DNA from: Takakia lepidozioides
Lineage: Eukaryota > Streptophyta > Takakiopsida > Takakiales > Takakiaceae
Assembly (NCBI GenBank): GCA_030704615.1
Contig: CM060731.1
Location: forward strand, 16,492,001 to 16,556,000
Direction of reading: 5' to 3'
DNA length: 64,000 nt
The notes under the pieces were generated by a model. It was not told the DNA's origin. It made no database searches and was given only the letters and a program-made list of their open reading frames with translations. This document shows positions 11,690-24,279 of the stretch, piece after piece (the stretch's first letter is position 1; every line of letters starts with the position of its first letter). The position numbers and the translations under genes were made by a program.

Positions 11690-12730
11690 GAGTGGGATGT
11701 GTATGATAGAAATAGGGTTCCTTTGAGACAGGGATCGCGTAGATGGGCATTGTAGATATTCTCATGATGTACTTTGTATACATCCGATTAATCGATTGAT
11801 GTAAAAAAAATTCTTGTTGCTCGTGTGGGTTGCAACTTTGCATATGTGATCTAAACATACTTATGCACATGTGGACCAAATATGAGCTTGAACCAAGTTG
11901 ATTCAATAGGTCATTCTAGTGTTGAAAGCAGCTACGTGTCATAGAGACTGAAAATTGCGTTTCATCTGTAGATTATTATTTTTTTATTCCATTTTCAAGC
12001 CATATGCTTAATGATAGCATATGCAATGTGCGTGCAAAATTTGGGAGTAAACAAAAGTCATTTGGACTCATAACCAGATTTTGTTCTCTCATTTGCACTC
12101 CAAAATTGAGTTATTTTCAACTTCATGCACTCTTCATTGAGAGTTTTGCAAAAGTGACCCTAGAAACACACTTATTGTTTTTCCATTTTTATTTTGTCCA
12201 AGTTTTTGCATGGATATAGTGGTGCAAAGCCTGATATCATAAAACAAAATAGAGCTAAAAATAAAATCATTACGCCCCTCAAAACCGCAATCATATATTT
12301 TCTAAATGCAAATATTTATTTTAAATTCATTTAAATTCGATTTAATTCCAAAATTGGTGCAAGGGTGAGTGCGTCGTTGGGGAGGCAAATGTTTTTTTTT
12401 TCCTGCTGGATCTTTGTATAGGTGTTGCACACATATTTAAGCACATGTAGGAAAAAATGAAGCTTGAGCCACATCCGTTTGTTGGGTGCAATGGCATGAG
12501 AGGATTTTCTTTCACATTAATAAACAAAAATTGGTTGATAGGGTGAATGCGTCATTGGGGGGGGGCAAATGATTTTGCTTGGGTTTGAAACTTTGCATGT
12601 GTGTACGTTGCGCACATACATGTAATTATTGAATGACATATTTGATGCACGCACACATTGAAGGTTGTTGTTTGCATTTCGCTTATAATGAAGTGTATGG
12701 TTGCAATGACACATTATAATATATGTCCCT
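11690..12730. other. AT-rich noncoding stretch between the SET-like and TNP2-like relics
   Basis: It is AT-rich with long T and A runs. The phrase ggtgagtgcgtcgttggggagg near 12,363 recurs with changes near 12,540 (ggtgaatgcgtcattggggg), suggesting an internal tandem duplication of about 180 bp. No coding region was seen. Confidence 0.4.
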
Positions 12731-14770
12731 ATGTTCATTTGTTCGTATCAGGACTTTCTCCATCCCTTCCCCGTCCTTTCTCTTGGCACCCTATCCGAAA
12801 ACAACCCAAGTACATCAGGCGGGAGCCGTGGGCGAGACGCCGCCCCCACGATACCGGACGATGATGACGATGACAGTGATAGTGACAGTGACAGTGACAA
12901 CAACAATGAGCATGGAATTAACCAGGAGGATGTGCAAGCCATGAAGGATCTCTTAATGCATCATGTGCGCGCTGATGCATCCCATGAAGAGGGAACCCGG
13001 CCAATCGATGATCCTGAAATGGCCCCCTCAAATGACATGGAGAGGGAGGCGAGAACTCCCTTATACGAAGGGGCGAAAGTGAGTCGACTTTCAACAATCT
13101 TACTTTTGTTCAATCTTCAAATTTGATTTGGCATAGGTAATGTTGGGATGTCTGCCATAATGCGACCTATTGCAGACTATATCATTGCTTCACACTTGAA
13201 ACCCAAGATGCCACGGTCGCGGAAAGAGGCGCGCGAAGTCTTGGACTCTGTGGGGATGGACTATAAGATTTTTCATGCATGTCCATGTGATAAAACCCTA
13301 TACTACGGAGAGGATTCGCATCTCATCAAGTGCCCAAAGTGCAAGAAAGACCGATATCGGGATGATGTCCAAGGGAAAAAAGTACCACGCAAGTTATAAG
13401 CGTCATTCCCCCTCGCATGAAGATTACTTTCTTTAATCTTCTCAATGTATGTAAAGTGTATTACACAAAGTTCAGGGTTTAGAGAGTAGTACTCATGCAA
13501 GATCTGATTGTGGTTTTGGAAGGAGTGAGTGAAGAATGGAAGGAGCGACGTTCGGTTTTGACCATTCACACCCAAATGAGGGAGAGGCTGCATAAAGGGA
13601 AATGCATAAGGGTGTTGTATTATGTGTGCTAATGGGATGATTACATGTGGGGGGCGTGGGGTATTTCATCCTAGAAAATGCATTACTTTCCGATCATCCC
13701 GCGATTGAGGGCACAGTACCGAAGCCCCAAATTGGCCAGACTCATGAGATGGCACGCCTCACGTGGAGCCCCCCGGGAAAGGTGTGCGGGCCACAAGATT
13801 CACAAGCATTGAGGCATATTGAAGAGATGTGGCCTTTTCTCTTGGAGGACCCACAACATGTCCACCTCGGCTTTTCCTCGGATGGGGTCAACCCATTCTC
13901 TGTCCAGTCATGTAGTCATTCCACTTGGCCGGTGACCATGGTGAATTACAACATCCCTCCGTATCTTTCAATTAAAAAAGACCATTTCATGTTGGCTGCC
14001 ATTGTGCCAGGTGAGTGTACTCATTTCATGTTTATTATTGCCTTAGACTTTACATTAAACTTCTCATCTCTGACGCAATTCGGATGCAAGATTGATGAGT
14101 GACATAATCATGGAGTAAGACGTGTAATTCATTTTGTAGTATAATTTGCATATTGGTGGAGCATTGAAACAATGATGTGAATGTCTCATAGGAAAAAAAT
14201 AAGTGGCAAACATGGACACGTACTTGCGATCTCTTGTTGATGAGCTTAAGGAGCTATGGAGGGTCCCGGCATTGGATGTTTCACTTGACCCTATGGCCGG
14301 ACAATCTTTTCAGATGAGAGACATCTTGTTTTGGACAATGCATGATTATCCAGGTATATTATGTTCCCCATGAACAACCCGCGTACATTCACTTGTCAAT
14401 GCCGGATAATATCGATGAGGATTGGGATTGATTGAAGTACCGGCGACAGCCTTGTGCACCGTAGTGGGGTAGATGACGTTATAGGCCATGCACATGACAA
14501 CTTTTTGTTTTTGCTATTGTGGCAGGATGTGTAGTACAGAACTAACTGTTTGCTCGGGGCTAAGCACCAAAGGGTACCATGCAAGTTTGCATTGTGGCGA
14601 TGATCTTGATGCACATAGCTCCCGCCATCTTCACAAGATGGTGTATCCCAACTACCGCAAATTTCTTCCTATGAGCCATCGATGGAGAAGAAGAGAGAAA
14701 CACTTGTTTGATGGCAAAGAGGAAGTACGTCCCCCCCCCCCTTATGACACGAGTTGCCATATTGGGCGGT
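12731..14770 (+). pseudogene. TNP2-like transposase of a CACTA (En/Spm) element, fragmentary
   Basis: Successive plus-strand blocks follow the order of plant TNP2 proteins. Block 12,731-13,126 is an acidic Asp/Ser tract followed by TPLYEGAKVS. Block 13,148-13,399 has the cysteine module ACPCDKTLYY, KCPKCKKDRY and KKVPRKL. Block about 13,690-14,010 has LTWSPPGKVCGP, HLGFSSDGVNPF, WPVTMVNYNIPPYLSIKK and FMLAAIVPG. Block about 14,207-14,350 has LVDELKELWRVPALDV and ILFWTMHDYPG. Block about 14,530-14,740 has SGLSTKGYHA and HRWRRREKHLFDG. Spacers of 100-300 bp and frame changes separate the blocks; some may be introns, but the DNA between 13,400 and 13,690 lacks the expected continuation. The C-terminal catalytic half is missing because the LINE starts at about 14,900. 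Motif order makes the family call firm and activity unlikely. Confidence 0.8.
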
Positions 14771-15217
14771 ACATATTCCACAAAAACACCGTCAATATCC
14801 CTATGCATGCATGTGATATAGCACATTTGATATGCGTTGCATTGTCATTTTCACGTAAAAAAAATTATGTAAGTCTTTGTGGGTGGGGATATATGTAGGA
14901 CCTGAAGGCCCACAACCTCCTAGGTCATCTTGTAGGCCATGGTCTCTCCGACTTGCAGAGATGTGAGGCTGTGCTAGCTAAGATCGGGAAACACCTCTCC
15001 TATTGGAGCTCGCAACATTTATCCATTGCAGGGAGGGCCTTAATCGCTAATCAAGTAATTCTTGCCTGCTCCTGGTTTTCTCCGTTTGGTCTCCGGGATC
15101 CGCCATCATCAAACATATTAAGGCCATGGTAAGAAACTTCCTTTGGGGTGCTACCCCGACTTCCCCCAACAGACGTTCTCTTGTCTCTTGGGCCCAAGTT
15201 ACCCAAAAAAAGAAATA

Positions 15218-15262
15218 TGGAGGGGGGGGGGTTGGGCTTGATTGACCCACTATCGCAGATTA
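15218..15262 (+). repeat. Left copy of the direct repeat flanking the insertion in the LINE
   Basis: The string from tgga plus a G-run through cccactatcgcagatta is repeated at 16,747-16,788, differing only in G-run length (about 11 against 7). It behaves as a roughly 41-bp target duplication around the 1,484-bp insert. The LINE reading frame continues only from the right copy. Confidence 0.75.
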
Positions 15263-15751
15263 GTGGAGGGGGGGAATGCTTTGCGCGTAAGCCTGTGAGC
15301 CCAGCCAGGCTCACGCCACATCAGCAAGGTTTCCTACGTGCAGGACCTAATTCCGCGGAACTGTAGGCGACTACCACGCCCCAAATTTGCCAACTTTATT
15401 TTCCGAGAAGTCTCATCCCTCATCCAAATCTTGGTCGGATGAAAAATCATGGGTGGTTTGTGGATGGTTTTTGTCCACGGGCACATGATATTTCAGAGAG
15501 TACAATGTCCTGTTGTGTAATGAACACAAAGGAGAATGAGTTTGTTCTAACGAAGTTCCTTCCCCCCAATTCACATCCACTTTTTATTGATAGACGTTCT
15601 CCAGACAAACACCAGGAAATCCCTAAAGCGTCTTTGCGGTTTATGAAAAAACATGGTGCTGAACAGGTTGGCAAGACTTGCAATGCAAGACACGAAACGA
15701 AGAACAATATGGCTAGCAACCATACAAAATGCAAAAAAACATCCTAACAAA

Positions 15752-16195
15752 AGGTGCTTTCATTTCTCAAATCAAGGTTGCGTCAACGCAATGTTGATTT
15801 GCATCACCCCCCAGGAATGAAAAAAACAAAACAATCTTCAAAAAATGATGCTTTCATTTCTCAAATCAAGGTTGCGTCAACGCAAGGTTGATTTGCATCA
15901 CTCCCCAGGAAGGCAAAAAAAAAGAAATCTTCAAAAAATGATGCTTTCATTCTCAAATCAAGATTGCGTCAACGCAAGGTTGATTTGCATCACACCCAGG
16001 GAAGGGAAAAAAAAAAAAAAACCTTAAAAAAATGATGCTTTCATTCTCAAATCAAGGTTGCGTCAACGCAATGTTAATTTGCATCACCCCCCAGAAAGAA
16101 AAAAAAAATAAAAAATCTTCAAAAAATGATGCTTTCATTTCTCAAATCAAGGTTGTGTCAACGCAAGGTTGATTTGCATCACCCCTCACGGAGAA
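15752..16195. repeat. Five-copy tandem array, 92-95 bp units, each with a hairpin
   Basis: Units begin at about 15,768, 15,862, 15,954, 16,048 and 16,143 at the word caaatcaaggttg. Each contains aatcaaggttgcgtcaacg followed by caaggttgatt (units 1 and 4 have caatgtt), an imperfect palindrome, then an A-rich spacer with atgatgctttcatt. Units differ by a few bases and in A-run length. Confidence 0.85.
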
Positions 16196-16350
16196 TAAAA
16201 TAAAATAAAATAAAATGAAGTCGTATGTCTGTCGGTGCATGTCACGTCATCAATCGTGTTGTGCGTGCGTCTACCATTTGTTGCATTCATTCCTCAAACT
16301 CATTTTTTCACTTGCGAACACATCAAGTCACAATCAAATGAACATTCTCG

Positions 16351-16511
16351 GAAATCAACCTCGTGTTAATACAAGGTTGATTTCGAGAACTTGAAATCAA
16401 CCTCGTGTTAACACAAGGTTGATTTCAGTTCTAGGAAATTAACCTCGTGTTAATACAAGGTTCATTTCAAGTTCTCTGAAATCAACCTCGTGTTAACACA
16501 AGGTTGATCTC
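16351..16511. repeat. Four-copy 34-bp palindrome array, period about 42 bp
   Basis: Near-perfect palindromes lie at 16,351-16,384, 16,393-16,426, 16,435-16,468 and 16,478-16,511. Each reads aatcaacctcgtgtta then acacaaggttgatt with small changes, separated by 8-9-bp spacers of the type gagaactt/agttctag. The arms match the hairpin word of the neighbouring 92-bp array, so the two arrays appear related. Confidence 0.9.
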
Positions 16512-18917
16512 TGCGGACGCCCTAAACCCTTAACCCATCTCACCTTCAGATGGTGAAATCCCACAGTTATAGACTCCACGGTTATAGGCCCACCATCTTT
16601 GTGGTGACGTGACACGACCTTGGGTGGGCTCACGCCACATCAGCACTAGCGCCACGTTAGCGCTGTGAGCGTAGGCTCACGCCACATCACCATTGAGTGA
16701 GCGTACGCTCACACGCTCACACGCCAGGCTCACGCGGTAGCGTCGTTGGAGGGGGGGTTGGGCTTGATTGACCCACTATCGCAGATTACAGCGCTTTTGG
16801 CAAAGTGAGTTCTTAGGGTGCTCACGCACATCTCCTCTCCCTGGAGCCTGTTGGTTCGTCGGCACATTACTGATGCCAGCCCCAATTCGGGCCCATGACT
16901 TCAATCCCTTCCTTGGATAGTACAAGGTAAAAGGTCACTTACATGTAGATCTCTCAAGTCCAAGGCGTGGCAGTCCATCTGGGCTGCATGGGTTAAGATG
17001 AGATCTCAGCTATTTCAATGTATGCCAGGTAATGCTGAAGAAGCTCTTCGACAACCTCTGTTTGCCAATTATAACTCGGATTCAGAAGTTCTGCTCCCTT
17101 GTCATAGAAAGTGGTCATTTTGGGAGTAAGGGGGGTTCTCTCACTTCTCTCACATTTGGGACACTGGTGACTTCATTTCTTTGTCTGAAGTCTCTGGTTC
17201 TATATCCGCTCGCAGAGCCCTCTCTTTTGACACGATTGTCTCTCAAATTCCTCCGAGATGGATCTTCTTATGTTCTCTCCCTGCTAATCTCCGCTTTCTG
17301 CCCATTCGGTGCTCTTTGCCTTCTATGCTATAACTCTATTTTAACTAATTCCGGACTTGAGATGAGTCCAGAAATAAGAATAAGTGAATAAATAAATCAT
17401 ATATGAAACCCAAAAAATAATTTTTATTCCACTAACAATACTTTAGTGCCATTACAAATTAGTCATATATACTTTGATCAACTTTAGAAATGTAGAGATA
17501 GTATCTCTCGGAATGGAGACATGGTTAGTGGCTGGAAATTTGTTGCCATCCAAAATGGTACCTTACTCTACCCCAGGCTCTCTTCATCTCTTGAATCTAT
17601 GCTTTACTAAATTCGGGTATTCTGTTTGCAAATTGGAAATATTGACCTTGCCCCTCCTCCTATTATTACCCATTACTCCTCCTCCTTGGTTTCTCTGCTC
17701 CCTTAAAGCTTCTCCAATTTGACCCAGCAGAATGGGGGTGGATGTCTAGAAAACAACAGCCCTTCTTCGGGTATACTGTAAAGTTGGGGTATTCTCTTCT
17801 TAACCCCCCCTTCATGTTCATTGCCAAATGGGTTAAAAAATGGAGACACCTTGCTGACATCCCGCAGGATTGGAAGCCTATCTGGGCTGACGTATGGAGG
17901 AAACACAGGGCGACCAAGATAAGTAGTTTTCTTTGGAAATTGGTCAATCGGATACTTCCAGTTCTCTCCTTCTCCTCGGACTCTCCCTCCTCTTGCCTTG
18001 TTTGTGACTCACTGTGCAGCGAGACAATCAAGCATTGTTTGGTTACCTGCAGATTCGCCATGGCAGTGTGGGTTGCCGTTGCTAAGTTTTCTTCTGCATG
18101 GAAGCCTAGGCTCCCCCTCTCACCTTCTCTCTTGCTTTTAAATTTCCATAGGGGCCAGATGTGGTCTCATTGTCCAGTGTGGGCCACTATTAGAGGCCAC
18201 GTCTTATGGAACATTTGGAAGAGTAGATGTTCAAGGGTGTACGAAGGTGCGCAACCAAGTGTTATGGTTGTTTTGTTCAAGGTTCACTCAGACACCTTGT
18301 CTGAAGCTCGTAAGGCTTGGCGAGTTTTATGTGCAGCTCTTCCCAGATGCTCTGAAGGAAGGCGACAACAGCTTCTCGCTGATTTTGACAACACCTGGGG
18401 AAAAGGAAGCTGGATCTGATTCATAGATTGTTTGGTACGACCACCTCCCGGCTTGCTGGGAGTTCTGCTAGTGCGATGCAATCCCCTGCTGAGGGTGAGG
18501 ACTCGGACGTTAACTGGAGGCACAAGCGTAGCTTCAGAAAGGGAAAGCCCAAAGCTCAGTTATCCTTCGAGACTTCGAAAAGGAAGAGAGGAAGCCTTTA
18601 GCTCTGCTGTCTAATCTCTTTTCTCTTCTCTAGCGATGCTTCTCTCTGATGATGTACTTCTTGTTAGGCAGATTTCACTTCTCTGCAGCAGGAATCCCTT
18701 CGCAGACCCTGCTCTCTTAGTTCTCCGGCTTCCCGTTGTAGCTTCCTTACTGCAGCGGGCCTTATTCAGTTTTTTGGTTCTTGGGGCGGTGACTCCTTTT
18801 TCTTCCTCTATGGTGTTCTTATCGAGGTTATTTTTTCCTCGACGCTCTCCAATAAAGATTAAAACAGGGCCACTATCTGCTGTTCGAAAAAAAAGAAAAA
18901 AAAGAAAAAAAAAAAGG

Positions 18918-19182
18918 GCATTAACCAGACACCAAGGCCAGACAGTTATATTGCTGATATAAGTACCTTATGATCAGACAGTTATATTGCTTGCCAAAAC
19001 ATTTCACTGAAAATCATGGTACTGATGGAGGTATGTAATAAGCCCCAGGACCAATGCAACTCTGTTCGGAAGAAGGAATATTCTAGTTGCATCATTAACC
19101 AGCTGTCCGCTTACAGTTTCCTTTTGTTTATCATTCATTCACTTGAATGGATGGATTGAGGGGATGAATACTCAAACTATAA
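18918..19182. other. Short intergenic stretch with a doubled 17-bp word
   Basis: The word cagacagttatattgct occurs twice, near 18,940 and 18,976, immediately after the LINE tail. No gene was seen. Confidence 0.4.
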
Positions 19183-19452
19183 ATGGACCCGAGGGACTCA
19201 TCTTGTCATAAATTTCTCGCAAGCTTTGGTGCAATGGCCTCTCTCGCGTCTCACAAGGAAGCGATGGAGGCTAAGATGCGCTTGAGCGCTCGTTTGGGGA
19301 GTCGACTTTCCTCGGGAGCTCCCAAGGCCTCTGGGGAATTCGGAGAACTCAAGCGGATGAAGAAGAAGAAGGCAGGAGGTAAGCTGAGTTTAAAGGCTCT
19401 TTTGACGGGTTCAAAATCCTGGGGACCTCAGGGTTTAGGGTCCAAGGTTTAG
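19183..19452 (+). CDS. Unrecognised basic small protein
   Basis: An ATG-initiated 89-codon frame. The product has alternating Ala/Ser/Lys/Met, a Lys-rich centre (RMKKKKAGGKLSLKAL) and no domain I recognise. The 3' end runs straight into TTTAGGG-like sequence (agggtttagggtccaaggtttaggg, 19,430-19,455), so the end may be the junction of a repeat and not a real C-terminus. Downstream exon-like pieces (INWAADPHYKAPEKFAPF near 19,585-19,640; LFLSHLSGGSLKQPTAKS near 19,740) hint at a degraded gene, but frames and splice sites do not join. Confidence 0.25.
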   Translation: MDPRDSSCHKFLASFGAMASLASHKEAMEAKMRLSARLGSRLSSGAPKASGEFGELKRMKKKKAGGKLSLKALLTGSKSWGPQGLGSKV

Positions 19453-22400
19453 GGTTTTTTCGTTTTTTTTCAACAACATCCGCTGCTTCACAGCTCTGAA
19501 CTTCACCACGGTGCAGATGATCAGTGCACGATTGGCTGAATCTGACTTGTCGCCGTGAAGCACAAGAAATAGCACCATCCGCATCAATTGGGCTGCAGAT
19601 CCACACTACAAAGCTCCGGAGAAATTTGCCCCGTTTGTCCTGGATGGAAACCACCTCTACTACGTGAATGCCTTTGATAATGCTGCGAGCACAATGGAAA
19701 CAACTGCAGAACTTTGCAGCTGAAAATGTTGTACGCCTGTTCCTCTCGCACTTGTCGGGTGGGAGTTTAAAGCAGCCAACAGCGAAGAGTGCAGTTGGTT
19801 CCTTCAAGGTCAAGACAACGCATGATGTAGGCTATGACAAAATGCAAGGGGACTCCGTACTCACTGGGAATTTGAACTCCACATGACGAAGTAACTCCAA
19901 GCTCTCTTCTCTGTGTATGACAACTCCTCTTATTACTCTACGGATTGTTGCTGGTGGGTATATGCAACGGGGTGTGGTAATTGGTTAGTGTTGTTCAAGG
20001 GCGATAAACCAAAAAATTTGGTGTACCATTTGTTGGACGGATCATGGGGATGGCTTCCGGAAGTTCAACTTCACTGACCTGAAAACATTCCAATACCAAT
20101 ACACGAAGGCGCGGTTGGAAATCTTTTCCTAGTCACCAACGTTCAGTAAATTTTCAAGTAGCTAACTACGAGGAAGTAGTGACCCTGGTAGATGAAGCGA
20201 AAATGAAAACGAGTGATATCGTTTGATGCAATTGGGTAAGGTTGTAAGAGGCTCTTGCATACAGGGGCCCTGCATGAAAGTGCATGCCATTCTTCCAAGC
20301 TACATATATACATTGCATTGATCACCTTTTTCAGTACCAACTGTTATTTGCTTGGGTTCCTGTTTATCATGACTTTTATGACTGGAAATGCATGCACAGC
20401 CACGAAAAGTTTAGGAACAGTAGTATATTACCTATTCCATCCTGAATGATTAACTCTGGTTTAGGATGGTGTTACGTTTTGAAGCCTCCTTCCGGAAAGG
20501 CAATGAACATCTGGTTACACTATTTTGTCCATAGCTGAAGTTCTAGTGTTAAATATCCAAGGTTAAGAAAACTCCACCAGCACCCCTGACCTCTGTTTAG
20601 CCAATGTTAGTTGCGGCACAGATTTATAAGGTTTCTTTCCAATTCCTTCCTTCCAATTCCTTCTACGTCACATGCGCTTGTGCATAATTTGTCTGAAATA
20701 CCTCTATGTGCTTGTGTGGAAAGAGGAGTTGCAATATGTGCACCTTGGAGAAGCCAAGATCTCAAACGAGTATGTCCCTTGAGCAGTCACGCCAAGGGGC
20801 TGGATTGCTGCACCATAATTCTATGCGTTCCTCAGTTCGCTCACATTATATGCAAAAGGGGCCATGAAGCCAGTGATATCTTTGCCCCAACTTTGTCCAT
20901 GCATGTCGGTATGACAATGGAGCTTCTCTTGTTCCCACGGTATAGGTTATAGTGCTCCCCATTTATTGTCCCCTGCCCGGCTGCTGTAGTTGCAATTTTG
21001 TTTGATTTCACTTGAGATTCCAGATATGGGGACTTGCGCACAATTCAGGTTCTGAAGGTACTGGGATTGCTTGATGTAGCTCCAACCCTTCAAAAGAGAT
21101 TCTGTATATGGTTATGCAAGCTACCATTCAACCTGGTTTTGAAGTGCCCGGCACATTGACAATGGTGTCATTTAAATAATATGGAAGGTTAACCACCCAG
21201 CCATGAAGAAGATTGGGTTTGTTAATTGTCATTATGAGCCACTTTAGTTGGATCCAGTATCTGCAAACGTGTCCCAGAAAGGTGGGTCATGGGGATTACT
21301 TCTGATTTGGATCAGATATTGGGTGCATCAGAACATATGATGAGAGAAGAAGACGGGAATATCAGTTCTGTTACTGAGTGCTGGCATGCTCTAGCCTCCA
21401 TTTAGAAGACATACGGGACACATTCAGTTAAGAGAGCCCAGGATCAAGTTATTGATTTGGCCCTTTTGTCTGAAGCCTTACTCCTTGGAAACATACATTT
21501 CTATCTTGATGAGTGGTCTGCATCCTTGACATTAACTGAAACCTGTATGGTGTTAACACGTTAACACCCCACACCATTTGACTGTGTGTACATTTGAGGA
21601 AGAGCTCTTCCTCAAATGTAGAGGGAAGAGGCAGGAGGCGCTGGGACAACCAAGGAAAGAACCCAAGGACTGTTGTTGATGGATATATAAATCCCACATT
21701 CAGTGTGTTTGGGTCTCCACTTGGTTATGCATGCTAGTGCAGTTCTTGAATGGACAAGAATCAACAGATGAAACATACACCTGCTGGCATAGTCAAGATA
21801 TCCTTGGAGAGCACAGGAAGTTGCCCAACATTGTACCCTCCAAAATGCTTGCAAAAGAGTTAGCTCCGGTCAACTAAATAGAGGGATTTCCTTCTGGGAA
21901 TCCGAAGATGATTGGAGTAATTCTAATTGCAACCTTTGTCTTCCAAGAGAGAGACTCAAAGATCGAGGTAGTTTGCTAAATTCAGGCTCTTAACAATGCT
22001 CTTGGCCCAGTTTGCAGAAACTTTCCCTGTGCATTTTACCACCTCACTTTTCTACCTCATACCTACATTGTACAATGACGTTGATGTCCATTTCAGTCGC
22101 GAAGTGAGAAGGAGACATAATGTAGGGCACATGTCACTCATCAATTTTCTCTTTGAGCATTGGAGCTGTACCAGCAGCAGGGGAATCAGCAAAATACTCC
22201 TGGCGATGAAAGTTTACCCCATACTGCAGCACCCATAATGCCACATCCAATGAGGAAATAACACATGTCATTGCCTCATGTTGAAATCAGGCAGTTGGAA
22301 CGAGATACTACACATTGTGCTTATGATAACAAATGCCAGCTATCATGCCATTTTTTCACTAGTCAGTTCAACCAACAAACAGTTTCCAGCAGGTAGTCCT

Positions 22401-24270
22401 GGTCCCTATACCTCAAATCCTACCAAAACATCCTCATGGGGATCACTACTCCGTATGTGGGATTCAGTACATCAAATTTAGAAGAAATAACTGGACAGTT
22501 TGAACATGAGGGAAGGCATAAATGATATGGCCATAGGGATCAGATTGCGCTCAAAGGGCTGGCCTACATATCTTACCAGAAATCATAATGCCAACTCCAG
22601 CTCTACTACTGCAACCCTTACAATGCGACACATTTGGCTGTCATGAAAAATGGGAGAGGGGCACCACTAAGAAACTGCAACTTTGCATTGGAGTTTTCTG
22701 TTTGAGATTTAGATCAGACTAAGACCTGCTCTGGGATCCATGGTAGCCCGTGGAATTTTCAAATCATTGAAGAATTAGGTAGCATTTGAGATTGAGGAGG
22801 TGGTGAGAGCAGGTTCTGCAAATTGAGGCAATCAGCACCAAATAAGGATAAGAAAGGCCATCAGCAAGCTAAGGTGAGCTTCAACTTGTACATATAAGAA
22901 TATCCACAGATCAGTGCATGCTTGCTGTTGCTGTGTGGCAAGCAACCCATCTGCCTTCCCTTGATGGTGGTAAATTATCAACGTCCTCAAGTTACAAGGG
23001 TTGACATGTATTCGACATGTGCCTTTGAGGGGTGCAGGAGAAGGGTCTTGTGCTAACAACTGAGGATCTGACAGCTGCTTTGTGAGAGGTTGGCATTTCT
23101 CCTCCCTTCCTTCCCTCTCCTTCGGGACAATCACTATCACATTGAACCACACAACAAACTCAAGGAGCTTCGCCCTGCACTCGGGTTGCATCTGCCATGG
23201 AAGTACTGGGAGACTTTTACCAGAGTAGTCAAACAGTGGAGCTCTCTGAGTTTATGAGACATTTAAAAATGCAGAACATCAGCTGGGAGAGGAAGATTGG
23301 AATTCAGGCTATGGATCTGAAAACATACTGCAAAGCATCACTTGCGATCTCCCCTATGAATTTCGGAGAAGATATGGACACAAGTCTTGTCCTGCACCAC
23401 CACAATTCAGAAACATTCAATAGAATTGAAAGTGCACTCCATATTCCTCCTCATACAAGAACACAATATCCTAAAGTAAGGAAAACAAAATAATGACTAC
23501 AGGGATCTAAAGAGTCTTAACAACAAAATTCCTTTCTGTATCAAGTTTTGGAGGGCAGACTAAGACAAGGCTGTGGATTATCAATCCACATGTGTGGGTT
23601 CAATCCTCATTGAACTCCCATGGAGGAAATTGCAAGTTCCATGTTGGACATTTTTCACAACACTAACATATGCATCCACATGTGCTTATTCATAACAAGA
23701 GAAGGAAATCAGTCATCATCAGGGATGGACAATGCACAATTCACCATTAGATCTTTAAATTCATCCTGCAGTTAAGCTGTGACTTTCTTTAATGGAATTG
23801 AATCACATTCCACTCTGTCAACCACAATGTTAACAAAATCATCTATGTAAGTACAGAGTAACACTCCATACAGACATTAAAATGTAGCCCAGACAGATAT
23901 TATACCAGCCAAGTTAAAATTTAAACTAGATCAACCTAGAGAAGTCACTCATTCAGAAAGTCTGAGACTGTCAACTTTATCATGCGTGGCAGTGACAATC
24001 TGCCACTACTTTCTGTGCAATTCAAAGGTTCCTGAGAGTGATCATATAATATGACGCCCAATTACACCGTGCCCTTATACAAATCTTGGTTTCATTTTAT
24101 GTGCATGGGACTCGCTTAAATGCTATGTTACCCTGGTTGGAACAAAGAGTCTGGCTTATACAAGCTTCACATCCCCACCCGAGTTATATAACCTCACGCT
24201 TCCCTCTCTACCCGCTACAGGCGTCCTTGAATGCACTGTGAACTATGTCCCATGTGTGCTTTGGTTTACT
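19453..24270. other. Long stretch with no recognised gene
   Basis: Many short open segments and no family motif I can name. Exon-like pieces include EEDGNISSVTECWHAL near 21,340 on the plus strand, followed by an in-frame TAG and KTYGTHSVKRAQDQVIDLA (about 21,405-21,460), and a 98-codon frame at 23,197-23,493. These could be exons of a decayed gene. From 23,500 to 24,270 nothing is seen. Confidence 0.4.
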
Positions 24271-24279
24271 ATCGTCTTA

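Larger units (their letters stand above)
15263..16746. mobile_element. 1.48-kb nonautonomous insertion with GCTCACGCC ends and two hairpin arrays
   Basis: Flanked by the 41-bp direct repeat. The left end has ctgtgagcccagccagg then ctcacgccacatcagca; the right end has several GTGAGC/GCTCAC words (16,600-16,740), giving weakly inverted, repeat-rich ends. The interior holds a five-unit 92-95-bp array and a four-unit 42-bp palindrome array, and a 102-codon open frame (15,439-15,747) with no recognisable domain. No transposase or reverse transcriptase is present. The class is unclear. Confidence 0.55.
14899..18917 (+). mobile_element. 5'-truncated LINE (non-LTR retrotransposon) with poly(A)-rich tail
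   Basis: The element begins inside the TNP2 relic with the end of a LINE reverse-transcriptase ORF: HLSIAGRALIANQVILACSW, then VRNFLWGATP, then GGLGLIDPLSQI (frames shift within). After a 1.5-kb insertion (15,263-16,746) the ORF resumes at 16,747. The C-terminal part, 17,742-18,419, is open for 225 codons and has the zf-RVT pattern: FLWKLVNRILPV, CLVCDSLCSETIKHCL, VWATIRGHVLWNIW. It ends at the TGA after GKGSWI. The 3' end is an A-rich tail at about 18,885-18,917. Target-site duplications were not resolved. Stops and frame changes in the 16.8-17.7 kb part show it is dead. The direction is the same as the CACTA relic. Confidence 0.75.

Noticed and set aside
15439-15747. 102-codon frame in the LINE insertion as element-encoded protein
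   Set aside because: No domain, biased composition, and it runs into the A-rich repeat array.
15752-16511. CRISPR-like array
   Set aside because: Units are tandem palindromes with A-rich or short constant spacers, not unique spacers; plant nuclear DNA with no cas genes.
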